64,000 nt of DNA, taken from assembly GCA_965277595.1 (NCBI GenBank), contig CBDIDH010000001.1:62001-126000 (forward strand). The letters run 5' to 3'. The notes under the pieces were generated by a model. The model was not told the DNA's origin. It saw only the letters and a program-made list of their open reading frames with translations, and searched no databases. Below, one piece after another: positions 45,462 through 54,231 of the stretch. The stretch is from CBDIDH01 sp965277595 (GTDB taxonomy: Bacteria > Planctomycetota > Planctomycetia > Isosphaerales > Isosphaeraceae). The first letter of the stretch is position 1. The number at the start of each line of letters is the position of its first letter. Both the position numbers and the translations under genes were made by a program.

Positions 45462-46402
45462 CACGAGTTCTCTTCTCCGACCTCCTGGCCCCGAAGCTCG
45501 ACGTTCGGAAGGCGCACGGAAGCGGGACGTACTGGTCCCATTTGCAGCGGCTCGTGGCCGATCATAACTCGTGCTCGGCCCAGGTCGATTGGCCTTCTCG
45601 CCTCAAGTTCGGTGAGATCCGGGCGCTTCGCCAGCACGATAAGGACGAGCCCACGCTCACGTTTTACCTCTTCGCCGCCTTGTATCTTTCGACCCGGAGC
45701 TTCCAGGATTTCTCTCGGCTCATAGAACTGATGACGAAAGCCTACTGTGATCGTGGGGTCGCAGAGCGTGTTGCCACCTTCCTCTCGAAGTCGGCCTGGG
45801 AGAAGCTCTTCTTCGAGGCACTCTCGGCCCCGACCGATCCGATCAAGCAGGCCGTGCGAGACGAGATTGCGGGCCACCCCATCGCCTACATCAGGGAGGT
45901 TGCCCAGAGTAACCCTTACGTCGGGTTCGAGGGCGAAACCCTGTTCGACGCCTTCATCGGAGAGGATACCGCACGATATCGTGGTCACGGGGACATCGGC
46001 GTCGGCGTAGAGGTCAAATTCACTTCGGACATCTCGAACGACACAACTTATTCGACCCATCGGAACCAGATCATCCGAAACCTGGAAGTCGGCAACGCCC
46101 ACTTCGACGAGTTCCACTACTTGTTCATCGCCCCGAAGCAATACTGGGAGAGACGGAGCCGATTCTACGTCTACAAGATGGACGAGTATCGGGGCGAGAA
46201 CGGCCCGATGGCCCTCGACCACGATTCGTTGACGAGGCCCGGCGTCGATCAGACAGCCGGATGGAAGAGGCGACTCGGCTGCCTCGCCGTGGAAGACGTC
46301 GTGGACGCCATCTTCCCGGACGGAGAAATCGGCGGATGGCACCAGGACGCCGGGGAGTTTGCCGACTTCCTGAGGGCACGAAACCTCTGGCCGGGGCGGT
46401 AA
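45458..46402 (+). CDS. PD-(D/E)XK nuclease-like protein embedded in the BREX operon
   Basis: A 314-residue protein between pglX and pglZ. Residues ~158-190 carry a PD-(D/E)XK-like site: EGETLFDAF, then HGDIGVGVEVKF (Asp 179, Glu 185, Lys 187), followed by helices and TYSTHRNQIIRNLEVG. The N-terminal half is helical without a known domain. The start overlaps the pglX stop as ATGA, and pglZ begins 6 bp after its end, so it is part of the operon. It is not a core BREX gene. A nuclease accessory (restricting modified phage DNA, as BrxU does) is possible, but the family is not recognised. Confidence 0.72.
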   Translation: MTRVLFSDLLAPKLDVRKAHGSGTYWSHLQRLVADHNSCSAQVDWPSRLKFGEIRALRQHDKDEPTLTFYLFAALYLSTRSFQDFSRLIELMTKAYCDRGVAERVATFLSKSAWEKLFFEALSAPTDPIKQAVRDEIAGHPIAYIREVAQSNPYVGFEGETLFDAFIGEDTARYRGHGDIGVGVEVKFTSDISNDTTYSTHRNQIIRNLEVGNAHFDEFHYLFIAPKQYWERRSRFYVYKMDEYRGENGPMALDHDSLTRPGVDQTAGWKRRLGCLAVEDVVDAIFPDGEIGGWHQDAGEFADFLRARNLWPGR

Positions 46403-46408
46403 CAGGCG

Positions 46409-48997
46409 ATGGGTCTTGCCAGCAATTATCTCCTGGATCTCATCGCCAAGCAGGTCGAGGAGCACGGCCTTGTCGTCTGGTACGACCCTGAGCGTCACTA
46501 CGGAGATGTCGCAACCGATCTCGCCGTCAGCCGTACGACCGTCGCCCGATACGAGGGGTCTTTCCTGCAATTGAGGCGAGAGATCGACTCCCTCATGGAC
46601 GACCTTCATCCGCCCCGGCTGGTCGTCTACATCCCGATGGACCCGGCGAAATCGGACCACGCCCTGATCGAACTCGAAGCGGCGGGCGTCGTCATGAAGC
46701 CCAGCGAAGCGCCGCCCTCCCGAACCACCCTGCTGTCAACGATCGCCCGCAACGCCCTCAAGACCGTCATGGGCGAGGAGAACGCCGCCCTGGTCGAGAA
46801 GCAGGTCAAGGCGGGAAAGCTGAGCCTGGCCGACGTTGACGCCCTGGCGGGCAAGGGCCAGGAGTTCGGCAAGGGAGTCGTCTCGATCATCTTCGGGACC
46901 GGCAACCCCCAGGAGGTCGCACTGGCTTTTCTCGCCAGCGATCGTTACGACGCCGAGGTTCAGAAGAAGACGGCCACCGACGAACTCGTGGGCCTGCTCC
47001 GCTCGACTTTCGAAGTCGAGATACCCACCAGCATTGCACTGGCGGAATTGCGTGATCGTCTCGCCCGCCACGTCCTGATGACCGACCTCGTGACCTGCCT
47101 GGGCACGGCGGTGCCGCCGACCCTGACCTCTGCGAAGGTCGCCACCTCGAATGCCGCCAGGGACGCCTGCGAGTCTGTCGCCCGTTCCTGGAGGCTGCGG
47201 AGGGACGTCCGTGACAGCTACGTCGCCGCTGCACGCAGGGTCGAGAAGGAGGGCTCGCTGGCCCAGGTCGATTTCGATCCGGCTTCGATCTCCTGCCTGG
47301 ACACTTTCCCTTGCCTGGAGCGGGCACTACTCGTCCACGTCGAAGAATCGCTCGCCGCTCAGGCGACCTCGGATCTCCTCGATCTGGCCCTGGCCCGGCA
47401 GTCTCGCTTCTGGTCGGAAGTCACTCCGACGTTCCAGGCCCGTTGGGCTCTGGTCGCCTCAGCCGCCGAGGTGCTGCTTGAGGCCGATCGGGTTGCCAAG
47501 GGCCTCAAGGACGCCCCCACGACCATCCCTGCCCTCGTCGCCGCCTACGCCGAGGGAGACCGCCCCTGGTGCCTGCTCGACACGCACCACCGCCACCTGG
47601 AGGGCCGGTGGTACAACTTCGAGTCCCAGCCCGGTGACGCCCACACGGGCTTGGAGAAGCTCGTCCTCAAGGCCGAACGGCGCTACGGCGAGGTGGGTTC
47701 CGAACTCACAAAGCTATTCGTCTCCCGCTACGCCAAGGCCAAGCACCCAATCCCCGGCCTCCTTCGCCAGGTCCAGGTCTTCGAGACGGAGGTCAGGCCA
47801 CGACTCGGGGAGGGCAAGATTGCCTACGTCTGGGTCGATGCCCTGCGGTTCGAGATGGCGAGAGAGTTGACCGACGTGCTGAGGGCCGACTTCGACTTCA
47901 CGATCCGCCCGGCCCTGGGGACCGCACCGACGATCACCGAGATCGGCATGGCCGCTCTCCTGCCCAGGGCCGACCAGGGGGCCAAGGTTGTCCCGGTGGG
48001 CAACGGCAAGATCGGCCTGGAGGTCGCCGGGACCGTCATCAAGGACCGCAAGGACCGGATCGCCTTCCTCAAGGCCCACGCCGGGGCTTCGGTGGTTGAC
48101 GCCAAGCTCGACGACATGCTGAAGCCGAGCAAGAAGCTGAAGGACGCCATCGGGGCGGCGAATCTCGTCCTGATCACGTCTCAGGAGATCGACGAACTCT
48201 GCGAGGCCGACAACATCACCCAGGCACGCCGCCAGATGGACGGCGTACTGAAGGATTTGGGGCGGGGCTGCCGGGTGCTCGCCGAATTGGGGATCAAGAC
48301 GATCGTCCTCGTCGCCGACCACGGCCACCTCTTCGGCGAGGAGATCGGCGACGACATGAAGATCGAGGCCCCCGGCGGTGACACCGCCGACCTGCATCGC
48401 CGGGTCTGGGTGGGAGTCGGCGGGACGTCGGAACCGTCCTACTTGCGGACGCCCCTCAGCACCCTCGGAGTGGCGAGCGATCTGGACATCGCCACACCCT
48501 ACACCTTCGCCTGCTTCAAGTCGAAGGGAGGGGCGAGGGCGTATTTCCACGGCGGGCTCTCCCCGCAGGAGGTCATCATTCCCGTCGTCGTGATGACCCC
48601 GACCGCCCAGGCGTTCACCGGCCCGCCGACGGGCATCCGGTGGACGCTGGGGGCGGGATCGAAGAAACTCTCGACTCGGTTCTACTCCGTCCAGGTCTCC
48701 GGTGAAGGCACCGGGCTCTTCGGGCTGGAGCCGCCCAAGGTGAGGGTCGAGGTCCGGGCCAAGGGGAAGTGCGTCTCGACCCCGGTGAGCGCCTCCTACG
48801 GCTTCGAGGAGGCCACCGGCGACGTGCAACTCCGGCCTTCAACCAATGACCCGAAGCAGATCGAGCCCGACACCGTGACATTGATGGTCGAGGTCGAGGC
48901 GATCGGCCAGAAGACCGTGACCGTCAGCCTGCTTGATGCGGCAAGCGGGACAGAGTTGGCCAGCTTGGATAAAATCGAAGTGACAAATATTCTCTGA
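46409..48997 (+). CDS. pglZ: BREX phosphatase-domain protein PglZ
   Basis: An 862-residue PglZ. The alkaline-phosphatase-like domain shows YVWVDALRFEMAREL (metal Asp 477), TAPTITEIGMAALLP (nucleophile Thr region) and IVLVADHGHLFGEE (Asp 637, His 638, His 640). The N-terminal VVWYDPERHYGDV and the C-terminal beta domain are usual for the family. PglZ is essential in BREX, but its substrate is unclear. It starts 6 bp after the nuclease gene. Confidence 0.93.
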   Translation: MGLASNYLLDLIAKQVEEHGLVVWYDPERHYGDVATDLAVSRTTVARYEGSFLQLRREIDSLMDDLHPPRLVVYIPMDPAKSDHALIELEAAGVVMKPSEAPPSRTTLLSTIARNALKTVMGEENAALVEKQVKAGKLSLADVDALAGKGQEFGKGVVSIIFGTGNPQEVALAFLASDRYDAEVQKKTATDELVGLLRSTFEVEIPTSIALAELRDRLARHVLMTDLVTCLGTAVPPTLTSAKVATSNAARDACESVARSWRLRRDVRDSYVAAARRVEKEGSLAQVDFDPASISCLDTFPCLERALLVHVEESLAAQATSDLLDLALARQSRFWSEVTPTFQARWALVASAAEVLLEADRVAKGLKDAPTTIPALVAAYAEGDRPWCLLDTHHRHLEGRWYNFESQPGDAHTGLEKLVLKAERRYGEVGSELTKLFVSRYAKAKHPIPGLLRQVQVFETEVRPRLGEGKIAYVWVDALRFEMARELTDVLRADFDFTIRPALGTAPTITEIGMAALLPRADQGAKVVPVGNGKIGLEVAGTVIKDRKDRIAFLKAHAGASVVDAKLDDMLKPSKKLKDAIGAANLVLITSQEIDELCEADNITQARRQMDGVLKDLGRGCRVLAELGIKTIVLVADHGHLFGEEIGDDMKIEAPGGDTADLHRRVWVGVGGTSEPSYLRTPLSTLGVASDLDIATPYTFACFKSKGGARAYFHGGLSPQEVIIPVVVMTPTAQAFTGPPTGIRWTLGAGSKKLSTRFYSVQVSGEGTGLFGLEPPKVRVEVRAKGKCVSTPVSASYGFEEATGDVQLRPSTNDPKQIEPDTVTLMVEVEAIGQKTVTVSLLDAASGTELASLDKIEVTNIL

Positions 48998-49008
48998 ACG
49001 GTGTTGCC

Positions 49009-51036
49009 ATGCCTCAACTGGACCAAAAGGCCACGACAGTCTTTGCGGGCAAGGTCGTCCGCAAGGATTTGGTCCGCAAGGTGAAGGTCGGGGCCAACGT
49101 GCCGGTCTTCGTGTTGGAGTACCTGCTCGGGAAATACTGCGCCACCGACGACCCCGCCGCCATCGACGCCGGGATGCGGGTCGTCAACTCGACGCTCTCC
49201 ACGAACTTCGTCCGCCCCGACGAGGCGAACAAGGCCCAGTCGCTCCTGAAGGACAAGGGGAAGCTCACCCTGATCGACAAGATCAAGGTTCGCTACCTCT
49301 CGGATGACGACAAGCATTGGGCCGAGTTGGTCAACTTCGGCCACAAGAACATCCACATCCCCGAGCACTACCTGCGGGACTTCGACCGCCTCCTGATGGG
49401 CGGGATCTGGGCTCAGATCGAATTGAAGCACCAGTACGACGAGGAGGCGAAGGGGAAGCGGAGCCCGTTCTGGATCGAGAGTCTAAGGCCGATCCAACTT
49501 GCCACGTTCGACCTCGACGAGTACCGGGATTGTCGCCGCCAATTCACGACCGAGGAATGGGTGGACCTCCTGATCCGCAGCATCGGCATGGAGCCGTCCC
49601 ACTTCGAACGACGTCTGAAGCTCCTCTTCCTGGTCCGCCTGCTTCCCCTTTGCGAGGCGAACTACAACCTCGTCGAACTCGGGCCTCGTGGGACCGGCAA
49701 GAGCTACGCCTACCAGGAGCTTTCGCCCTACGCCATCCTGATGACCGGCCCGACGACCGTCGCCAACCTGTTCTACAACATGGCTAGCGGCAAGATGGGC
49801 CTGGTCGGCATCTGGGATGCGGTCGCCTTCGACGAGGTGGCCGACCTCCAGAAGATGCCCAAGGAGGTCATCACCACGCTGAAGACCTACTGCGAGTCGG
49901 GGACGTTCGCACGGGGCAAGGACGCCCTCTCGGGCTCGGCCTCGCTCGCCCTGTTCGGCAACACAAACCAGCCCGTCGAGGTCATGGTCCGGTCGTCGCA
50001 CCTGTTCGCCCCCATGCCCGAGGTGATCCGGGAGGACATGGCGTTCATCGACCGGCTCCACTACTACCTGCCCGGCTGGGAAGTCCCCAAGATGCGGGTG
50101 GAGTACTTCACGGACCACTACGGGTTCGTGGTCGATTACCTGGCCGAGGCCCTGCGGGAACTCCGCAAGCACAACTTCACCGAGGTCATCGATCGCCACT
50201 TCTCCCTGGGATCTCATCTAAACGCCCGAGACGTGAAGGCCGTCCGCAAGACCGTTTCGGGGCTGGTCAAACTGATCTACCCGGACGGCGAGGTCTCCCG
50301 TGACGACATGGCCGAACTCGTCGTGGTCGCCCTGGAAGGGCGGCGAAGGGTCAAGGAACAACTCAAGAAGATGGGCTCGTTCGAGTACCATCAGACCTCG
50401 TTCAGCTACATCGAGAACGAGGGCCGGGAGGAGCGTTTCGTCGGCGTGCCCGAGCAGGGCGGGAGGGAGATGATCTCGACCGACCCGCTGGCACCCGGCT
50501 CGGTCTACGCCGCCTCCGTGGACGATCAGGGAAAGGTGGGCCTGTATCGCCTGGAAGTCGGCTCATCGCCGGGGACGGGCAAGTTGAAGATCACCGGGGG
50601 AATCGACGGCCCGATGAAGGAGTCGATCCAGCGGGCTTTCGCCTACCTCCAGGGCCAGAAGGTCAAGATGGGCATCGCCCAGCAACTCGACACGACCGAC
50701 TTCCACGTCGAGGCGATCGACCTGCTGAGCAATCGTGTCCCGTGCGAGGCGGGCATTGCCCTCGTGGTAGCCGTTTACTCGGCCATCAAGAAGCACTCCG
50801 TCGTCGCCGGGCTCCTCGTGTTGGGCGACCTGAGCATCCAGGGGAACATCAAGGCGGTTCGTTCGCTGGCCGAACCGCTCCAGGTCGGGATGGACAATGG
50901 GGCACGACGGGCATTGGTCCCGCTGGAGAACAAGCGGAACTTCCTCGAAGTCTCCGGCGAGATCGTGGAGCGGGTCGATCCGGTGTTCTTCTCCGATCCG
51001 ATGACGGCGGCTATGAAGGCTCTGGGGATGACGTGA
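49009..51036 (+). CDS. brxL: BREX protein BrxL (AAA+ with Lon-like domain)
   Basis: A 675-residue BrxL: N-terminal domain, AAA+ core with Walker A GPRGTGKS (225-232) and Walker B GLVGIWDAVAFDEVADL, and a C-terminal Lon-protease-like domain. In the region where Lon proteases carry GPSAG, this protein reads NRVPCEAGIALVVAV, so the catalytic Ser position appears to be Glu, with a Cys beside it. BrxL is a DNA-binding AAA+ ring needed for phage restriction; it marks this as a type-1-like BREX. It begins 11 bp after pglZ. Confidence 0.93.
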   Translation: MPQLDQKATTVFAGKVVRKDLVRKVKVGANVPVFVLEYLLGKYCATDDPAAIDAGMRVVNSTLSTNFVRPDEANKAQSLLKDKGKLTLIDKIKVRYLSDDDKHWAELVNFGHKNIHIPEHYLRDFDRLLMGGIWAQIELKHQYDEEAKGKRSPFWIESLRPIQLATFDLDEYRDCRRQFTTEEWVDLLIRSIGMEPSHFERRLKLLFLVRLLPLCEANYNLVELGPRGTGKSYAYQELSPYAILMTGPTTVANLFYNMASGKMGLVGIWDAVAFDEVADLQKMPKEVITTLKTYCESGTFARGKDALSGSASLALFGNTNQPVEVMVRSSHLFAPMPEVIREDMAFIDRLHYYLPGWEVPKMRVEYFTDHYGFVVDYLAEALRELRKHNFTEVIDRHFSLGSHLNARDVKAVRKTVSGLVKLIYPDGEVSRDDMAELVVVALEGRRRVKEQLKKMGSFEYHQTSFSYIENEGREERFVGVPEQGGREMISTDPLAPGSVYAASVDDQGKVGLYRLEVGSSPGTGKLKITGGIDGPMKESIQRAFAYLQGQKVKMGIAQQLDTTDFHVEAIDLLSNRVPCEAGIALVVAVYSAIKKHSVVAGLLVLGDLSIQGNIKAVRSLAEPLQVGMDNGARRALVPLENKRNFLEVSGEIVERVDPVFFSDPMTAAMKALGMT

Positions 51037-51055
51037 GGATATCTCTTGTCCCTGT

Positions 51056-51211
51056 ATGGAGGGAGACGAAGACAGGCAAAGGGCACTACTTTATGCGAAG
51101 AACACGACCAACATCCGCTTCGTGTTGCCGTTTGACGAAGTGCGGGCGTCGGTGTTGACGAAATCGAAGGGCATCAAAGTGAGACCAGAGTCTAAAAACT
51201 TTTCCAGGTAG
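51056..51211 (+). CDS. Short ORF of 51 codons between brxL and the IS630 element
   Basis: ATG 51056 to TAG 51209 encodes 51 basic residues, including LLYAKNTTNIRFVLPFDEV. A GGAGGG stretch occurs inside rather than before the start, so translation is uncertain. Codon use looks coding and it fills the gap after brxL. Before the IS630 insertion its stop would have lain a few bases from the M41-like gene start, suggesting a former two-gene unit. Confidence 0.4.
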   Translation: MEGDEDRQRALLYAKNTTNIRFVLPFDEVRASVLTKSKGIKVRPESKNFSR

Positions 51212-51215
51212 GTTA

Positions 51216-52435
51216 AATGGTTCATCCGGCAATTGCCCTGATTCCTGGCACGGCGGCGATTCCCGGCTGACGGCGAGCCCGATGACGTCGTCGCCGCCCC
51301 CACACGAACGGATGACGATGCTTGTTCCAGTAGGCCGTCGCCGCCGCGACCGCCTGGACGATCTCCTCCCATGTCTCGAACCGCCGACCCTTCAACGCCA
51401 GCGACCGCAGCACCTTCCACCACGGCTCGATCAGGTTGAGATACGCCGCGTACTTCGGCTGGAACACGAACTCCCAACGCGGATGAGCCAGGCTGAACAG
51501 CAGCACATCGGGGGCACGGTGCGCGTTCAGGTTGTCGACCACCGCGTAGACCCGCTCGCACTCCGCGGGCAGCCAGGCGTCGGCTTTCTCCAGGAAGTCC
51601 ACCCAGCTGGCCGTGGTCCGGCCACCGTAGGGGGCCGTGAACACCTCACCCGTCGCGGGACGGAATGCCCCAAAGATGTAGCCCTTGCCCCGCCGACCGT
51701 AGTCCGCCTCCTGCCTGGCCCGCCCGGCGGGCTTGGGTTGCCCCCGCTCGTCCGTGCCGGGATCGGCATGAACCAGTCGCGACCCACGGAAGCTCTTGGC
51801 CGACTCCGGCCCCATCTCGTCCAGGCAGACGACTACCGAGCCGTCGGGCGGGGCCGTGTAGAGTTCGGTGATGACCCCCTTTTTTCGGCGAAGTCGGGAT
51901 CAACCCGCTCGCCGAACCACGTCTCCTGTTGGCGCCAGCGAAGGCCCTCCTCGACGAGGATCTCGCTGATGCGACTCCGCTTCATGGCCAGGGCCTTCTG
52001 CTCGCCGAGGTACACCTGGAGGCGGTCCATCGTCCAGCAGGCGAAGGGAAGGCCCAGCGACTGCGGGTCGGTCAAGGCGGTGGCGATGACCTCGGCCCGC
52101 TGCTCGGCGGAGTAGGTCGGTGGCCGGCCGGAGCGGCGGAGTTCTTCGAGGCCCGCGAGGCCGTGATCGTTGAAACGGCGGATCCAGGCATAGACGGTGG
52201 GCCGCGAGCATCCCTGCTCCGCTGCGATGACGGGAGCGGACTGCCCCTTGGCGGCGGCCTGGATGATCCGAGCGCGTTCGACCGATCGAACCGGGGCGGT
52301 ACGCGACTGGATGAGGGCGGCGATCGCCTTGTCTTCTTCGGGGGTCATGGGACGCAGATAGACGCGGGCGGCCATGGTGCAACTCCCAAGCGGTTGCCTC
52401 CATGCACCTGCAAATCACCTGCCGGATGAACCATT
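51216..52435. mobile_element. IS630-family insertion sequence, about 1.2 kb
   Basis: Inverted ends ATGGTTCATCCGGCA (51217-51231) and TGCCGGATGAACCAT (52421-52435) match 15/15. TA dinucleotides at 51214-51215 and 52436-52437 fit the TA target duplication of the family. It holds one transposase in two overlapping frames on the minus strand. It inserted between an AGGTAGGT motif and the start codon of the M41-like gene. Confidence 0.88.
51222..52375 (-). CDS. IS630-family transposase, two frames joined by -1 frameshift
   Basis: The first frame (52375 to ~51833) has the N-terminal HTH domains (SAPVIAAEQGCSRPTVYAWI) and ends near DPDFAEKRG. The second frame (to 51222) carries the DDE domain: VVVCLDEMGP (Asp), VYAVVDNLNAHRA (Asp) and NLIEPWW (Glu). 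Between them lies AAAAAAGGGGG (near 51880). Slipping back one base there gives EKKGVITELY, restoring one ~385-residue protein. IS630 members are known to use such a frameshift, so the gene need not be dead. Confidence 0.85.
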
Positions 52436-52437
52436 AA

Positions 52438-53100
52438 ATGACAGATCAAGATATACATGAAGTGGCCTTCCACGAAGCCGGTCATGCAATTATTGCATCC
52501 CAGTTAGGCTTCCGAATTCTTCGTGTCAGTATTACGAAAAACGACTTCATGGGACGGTGGGATGGAGCCACTGAGCGTCCCCCAGGGCAGTATTTGATAG
52601 ATGGAGTGGAAAATGGACGAAGGTATCTCGATATAACAGGGCCGCTGAACGAGATTACGATCACCATTGCTGGTTTCTTAGCACAAGCACGATACGTCGC
52701 CTCAACCTGCAGCAACAGCGCACAATTCTCGCAAGACCAGGATTGGAGTTTACTCTTCAACTGGATGTATGATCGTCACCCGGAAAAACAGCGACCATAC
52801 CCATTGAGATTTACTGATGCCGAAACTTTTTTTCAAGTAATAGTGGATGTCCAGCCACGATGGTTTGGTGGTATGGACCGGTCGATTTACATTCGTGAGT
52901 ACGGAGTCATTGCTGGCACACCTCTCGGGACCAACATGAACGACTACCTAACGGAGACAATCCAATATATCATGAACGAATATAATCGTGCTTGTGTATG
53001 GGCCAAAGTTGCTTGTGTCGCCAATACCTTGGTTGATCGATGCGATGGAACAAGTGCTTCGCTAGAGGCAGCCGACTTTGCCGAGGCTCTCAACGGGTGA
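52438..53100 (+). CDS. Stand-alone M41-like zinc metalloprotease
   Basis: A 220-residue protein starting TDQDIHEVAFHEAGHAIIAS, with HEAGH (HExxH) as in FtsH-type M41 peptidases, but without an AAA+ domain or membrane segment. Codon usage is more AT-rich than the neighbours, suggesting transfer. ATG 52438 lies 2 bp after the IS630 element, which separates it from the AGGTAGGT motif at 51206-51213 that would have been its ribosome-binding site. Expression now depends on the IS end. Confidence 0.72.
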   Translation: MTDQDIHEVAFHEAGHAIIASQLGFRILRVSITKNDFMGRWDGATERPPGQYLIDGVENGRRYLDITGPLNEITITIAGFLAQARYVASTCSNSAQFSQDQDWSLLFNWMYDRHPEKQRPYPLRFTDAETFFQVIVDVQPRWFGGMDRSIYIREYGVIAGTPLGTNMNDYLTETIQYIMNEYNRACVWAKVACVANTLVDRCDGTSASLEAADFAEALNG

Positions 53101-53155
53101 GGGCGGCGTTTCTTAACTCGATCTACTAGGACGGCTTGCTCTCTGAGGGGTCACA

Positions 53156-53488
53156 ATGACCGACGACAGCCCAATCCGTGAACCCGATCAGATTCGCCGG
53201 GACTGCTCCCTCAAACTCCGGGCCGTCCAGATCAGCGATCGTTTTCAGGCAATCCTCGGGTGCCTGCTGGGCGAGGACTGGACGACGCCTCGGCTGATCG
53301 AGATGCAGATCACTCCCGACGGTCACATGCTTGGCCGTTGCGAGGGCGAGCCGTCGTTCAAAGCCTTTCTGGGTGCATCAGAAGACCTGATCAAGAACAT
53401 CCACGGGGTTGCCCCGGTCGCCGAACTCGACGGCGACGAGATCGGGTACTTGGTGGCGAAGGTGGCCGAGATCAAGAGGCAGCGCTAG
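53156..53488 (+). CDS. Small hypothetical protein
   Basis: A 110-residue soluble protein with an ordered middle (FQAILGCLLGEDWTTPRLIE) and an acidic C-terminal helix. No family recognised. The next gene starts 23 bp after its stop. Confidence 0.6.
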   Translation: MTDDSPIREPDQIRRDCSLKLRAVQISDRFQAILGCLLGEDWTTPRLIEMQITPDGHMLGRCEGEPSFKAFLGASEDLIKNIHGVAPVAELDGDEIGYLVAKVAEIKRQR

Positions 53489-53511
53489 CGGTATGCGATG
53501 GGAACACGGCG

Positions 53512-54174
53512 ATGGGCATCGACTTGGCCGGTCTGACGAAGATGTCCCCCTATCTCTATCACGTCACCTTCGAAGCCAGCCTGGCACGTATTCAGAGATC
53601 GAGGCGGCTGGAGTCCGCTGCGGTCCTGCTGAAAGAGGGCGGTCAGCACCATCGGTTGAGGGTGCGTCGTGACTCCCTGGTGGAGTTCGTCGTCGATGGC
53701 GAGCCGATCGTGCTGACGGACCAGTCCCCGATCAATCCCAAGAACATCGCATTCCAGGGGGGATGGTCGCTCCCCGATCTGGTCGAAGCCCTCAACGGCA
53801 GGGTCTTCTTCTGGCGGGGCGGTGAGGACGGCCTGCTCCGGTCCAATCAGGGGCATTTCGGGAAGTACGAGAACGCCGGACATCGCCTGGTATTCATCCG
53901 GTCGAGCTTCGACGAGGTGAATCGGCTGAATGCCGAACGAGGCCCCGAACTCTGCAAGCACAATTCCGGTGCGGCACGACAATATGACGGCGAGCCCATT
54001 CCTCGTGGGCCGGGGACCTTCGTCCCGCCCCAAGATGCGGATTTCATGAGGGGCGAGGTCCAGGAGGTCGTATTCCGTGGCTTTGTCGATCTACCCGCCA
54101 CCACGGAAATCTGCCACGGATCTTGGAAAGGTCCTTGGCGACCACTCCTCCACGACAGTCAGAACGACGGGTAA
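53512..54174 (+). CDS. DUF7002-like protein
   Basis: A 220-residue protein. N-terminal LYHVTFEASLARIQRSRRLE, middle LNGRVFFWRGGEDGLLR and C-terminal DFMRGEVQEVVFRGFVDLP match the pattern of DUF7002-type proteins (YHxT... VFFW). These may be ADP-ribosyltransferase-like, but I do not claim activity. ATG 53512 is chosen because homology starts there. The DUF3883 pseudogene converges with it. Confidence 0.6.
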   Translation: MGIDLAGLTKMSPYLYHVTFEASLARIQRSRRLESAAVLLKEGGQHHRLRVRRDSLVEFVVDGEPIVLTDQSPINPKNIAFQGGWSLPDLVEALNGRVFFWRGGEDGLLRSNQGHFGKYENAGHRLVFIRSSFDEVNRLNAERGPELCKHNSGAARQYDGEPIPRGPGTFVPPQDADFMRGEVQEVVFRGFVDLPATTEICHGSWKGPWRPLLHDSQNDG

Positions 54175-54231
54175 CGTTATCCAAGGTGTGACGTCCCAGA
54201 ACGGCTTTTGGATGGGACCTTTCAAGAGGGA

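Noticed and set aside
45380..46660. 426-codon minus-strand frame opposite the nuclease-like gene
   Set aside because: Antisense shadow; the plus-strand gene overlaps its neighbours in operon fashion and has a nuclease-like motif.
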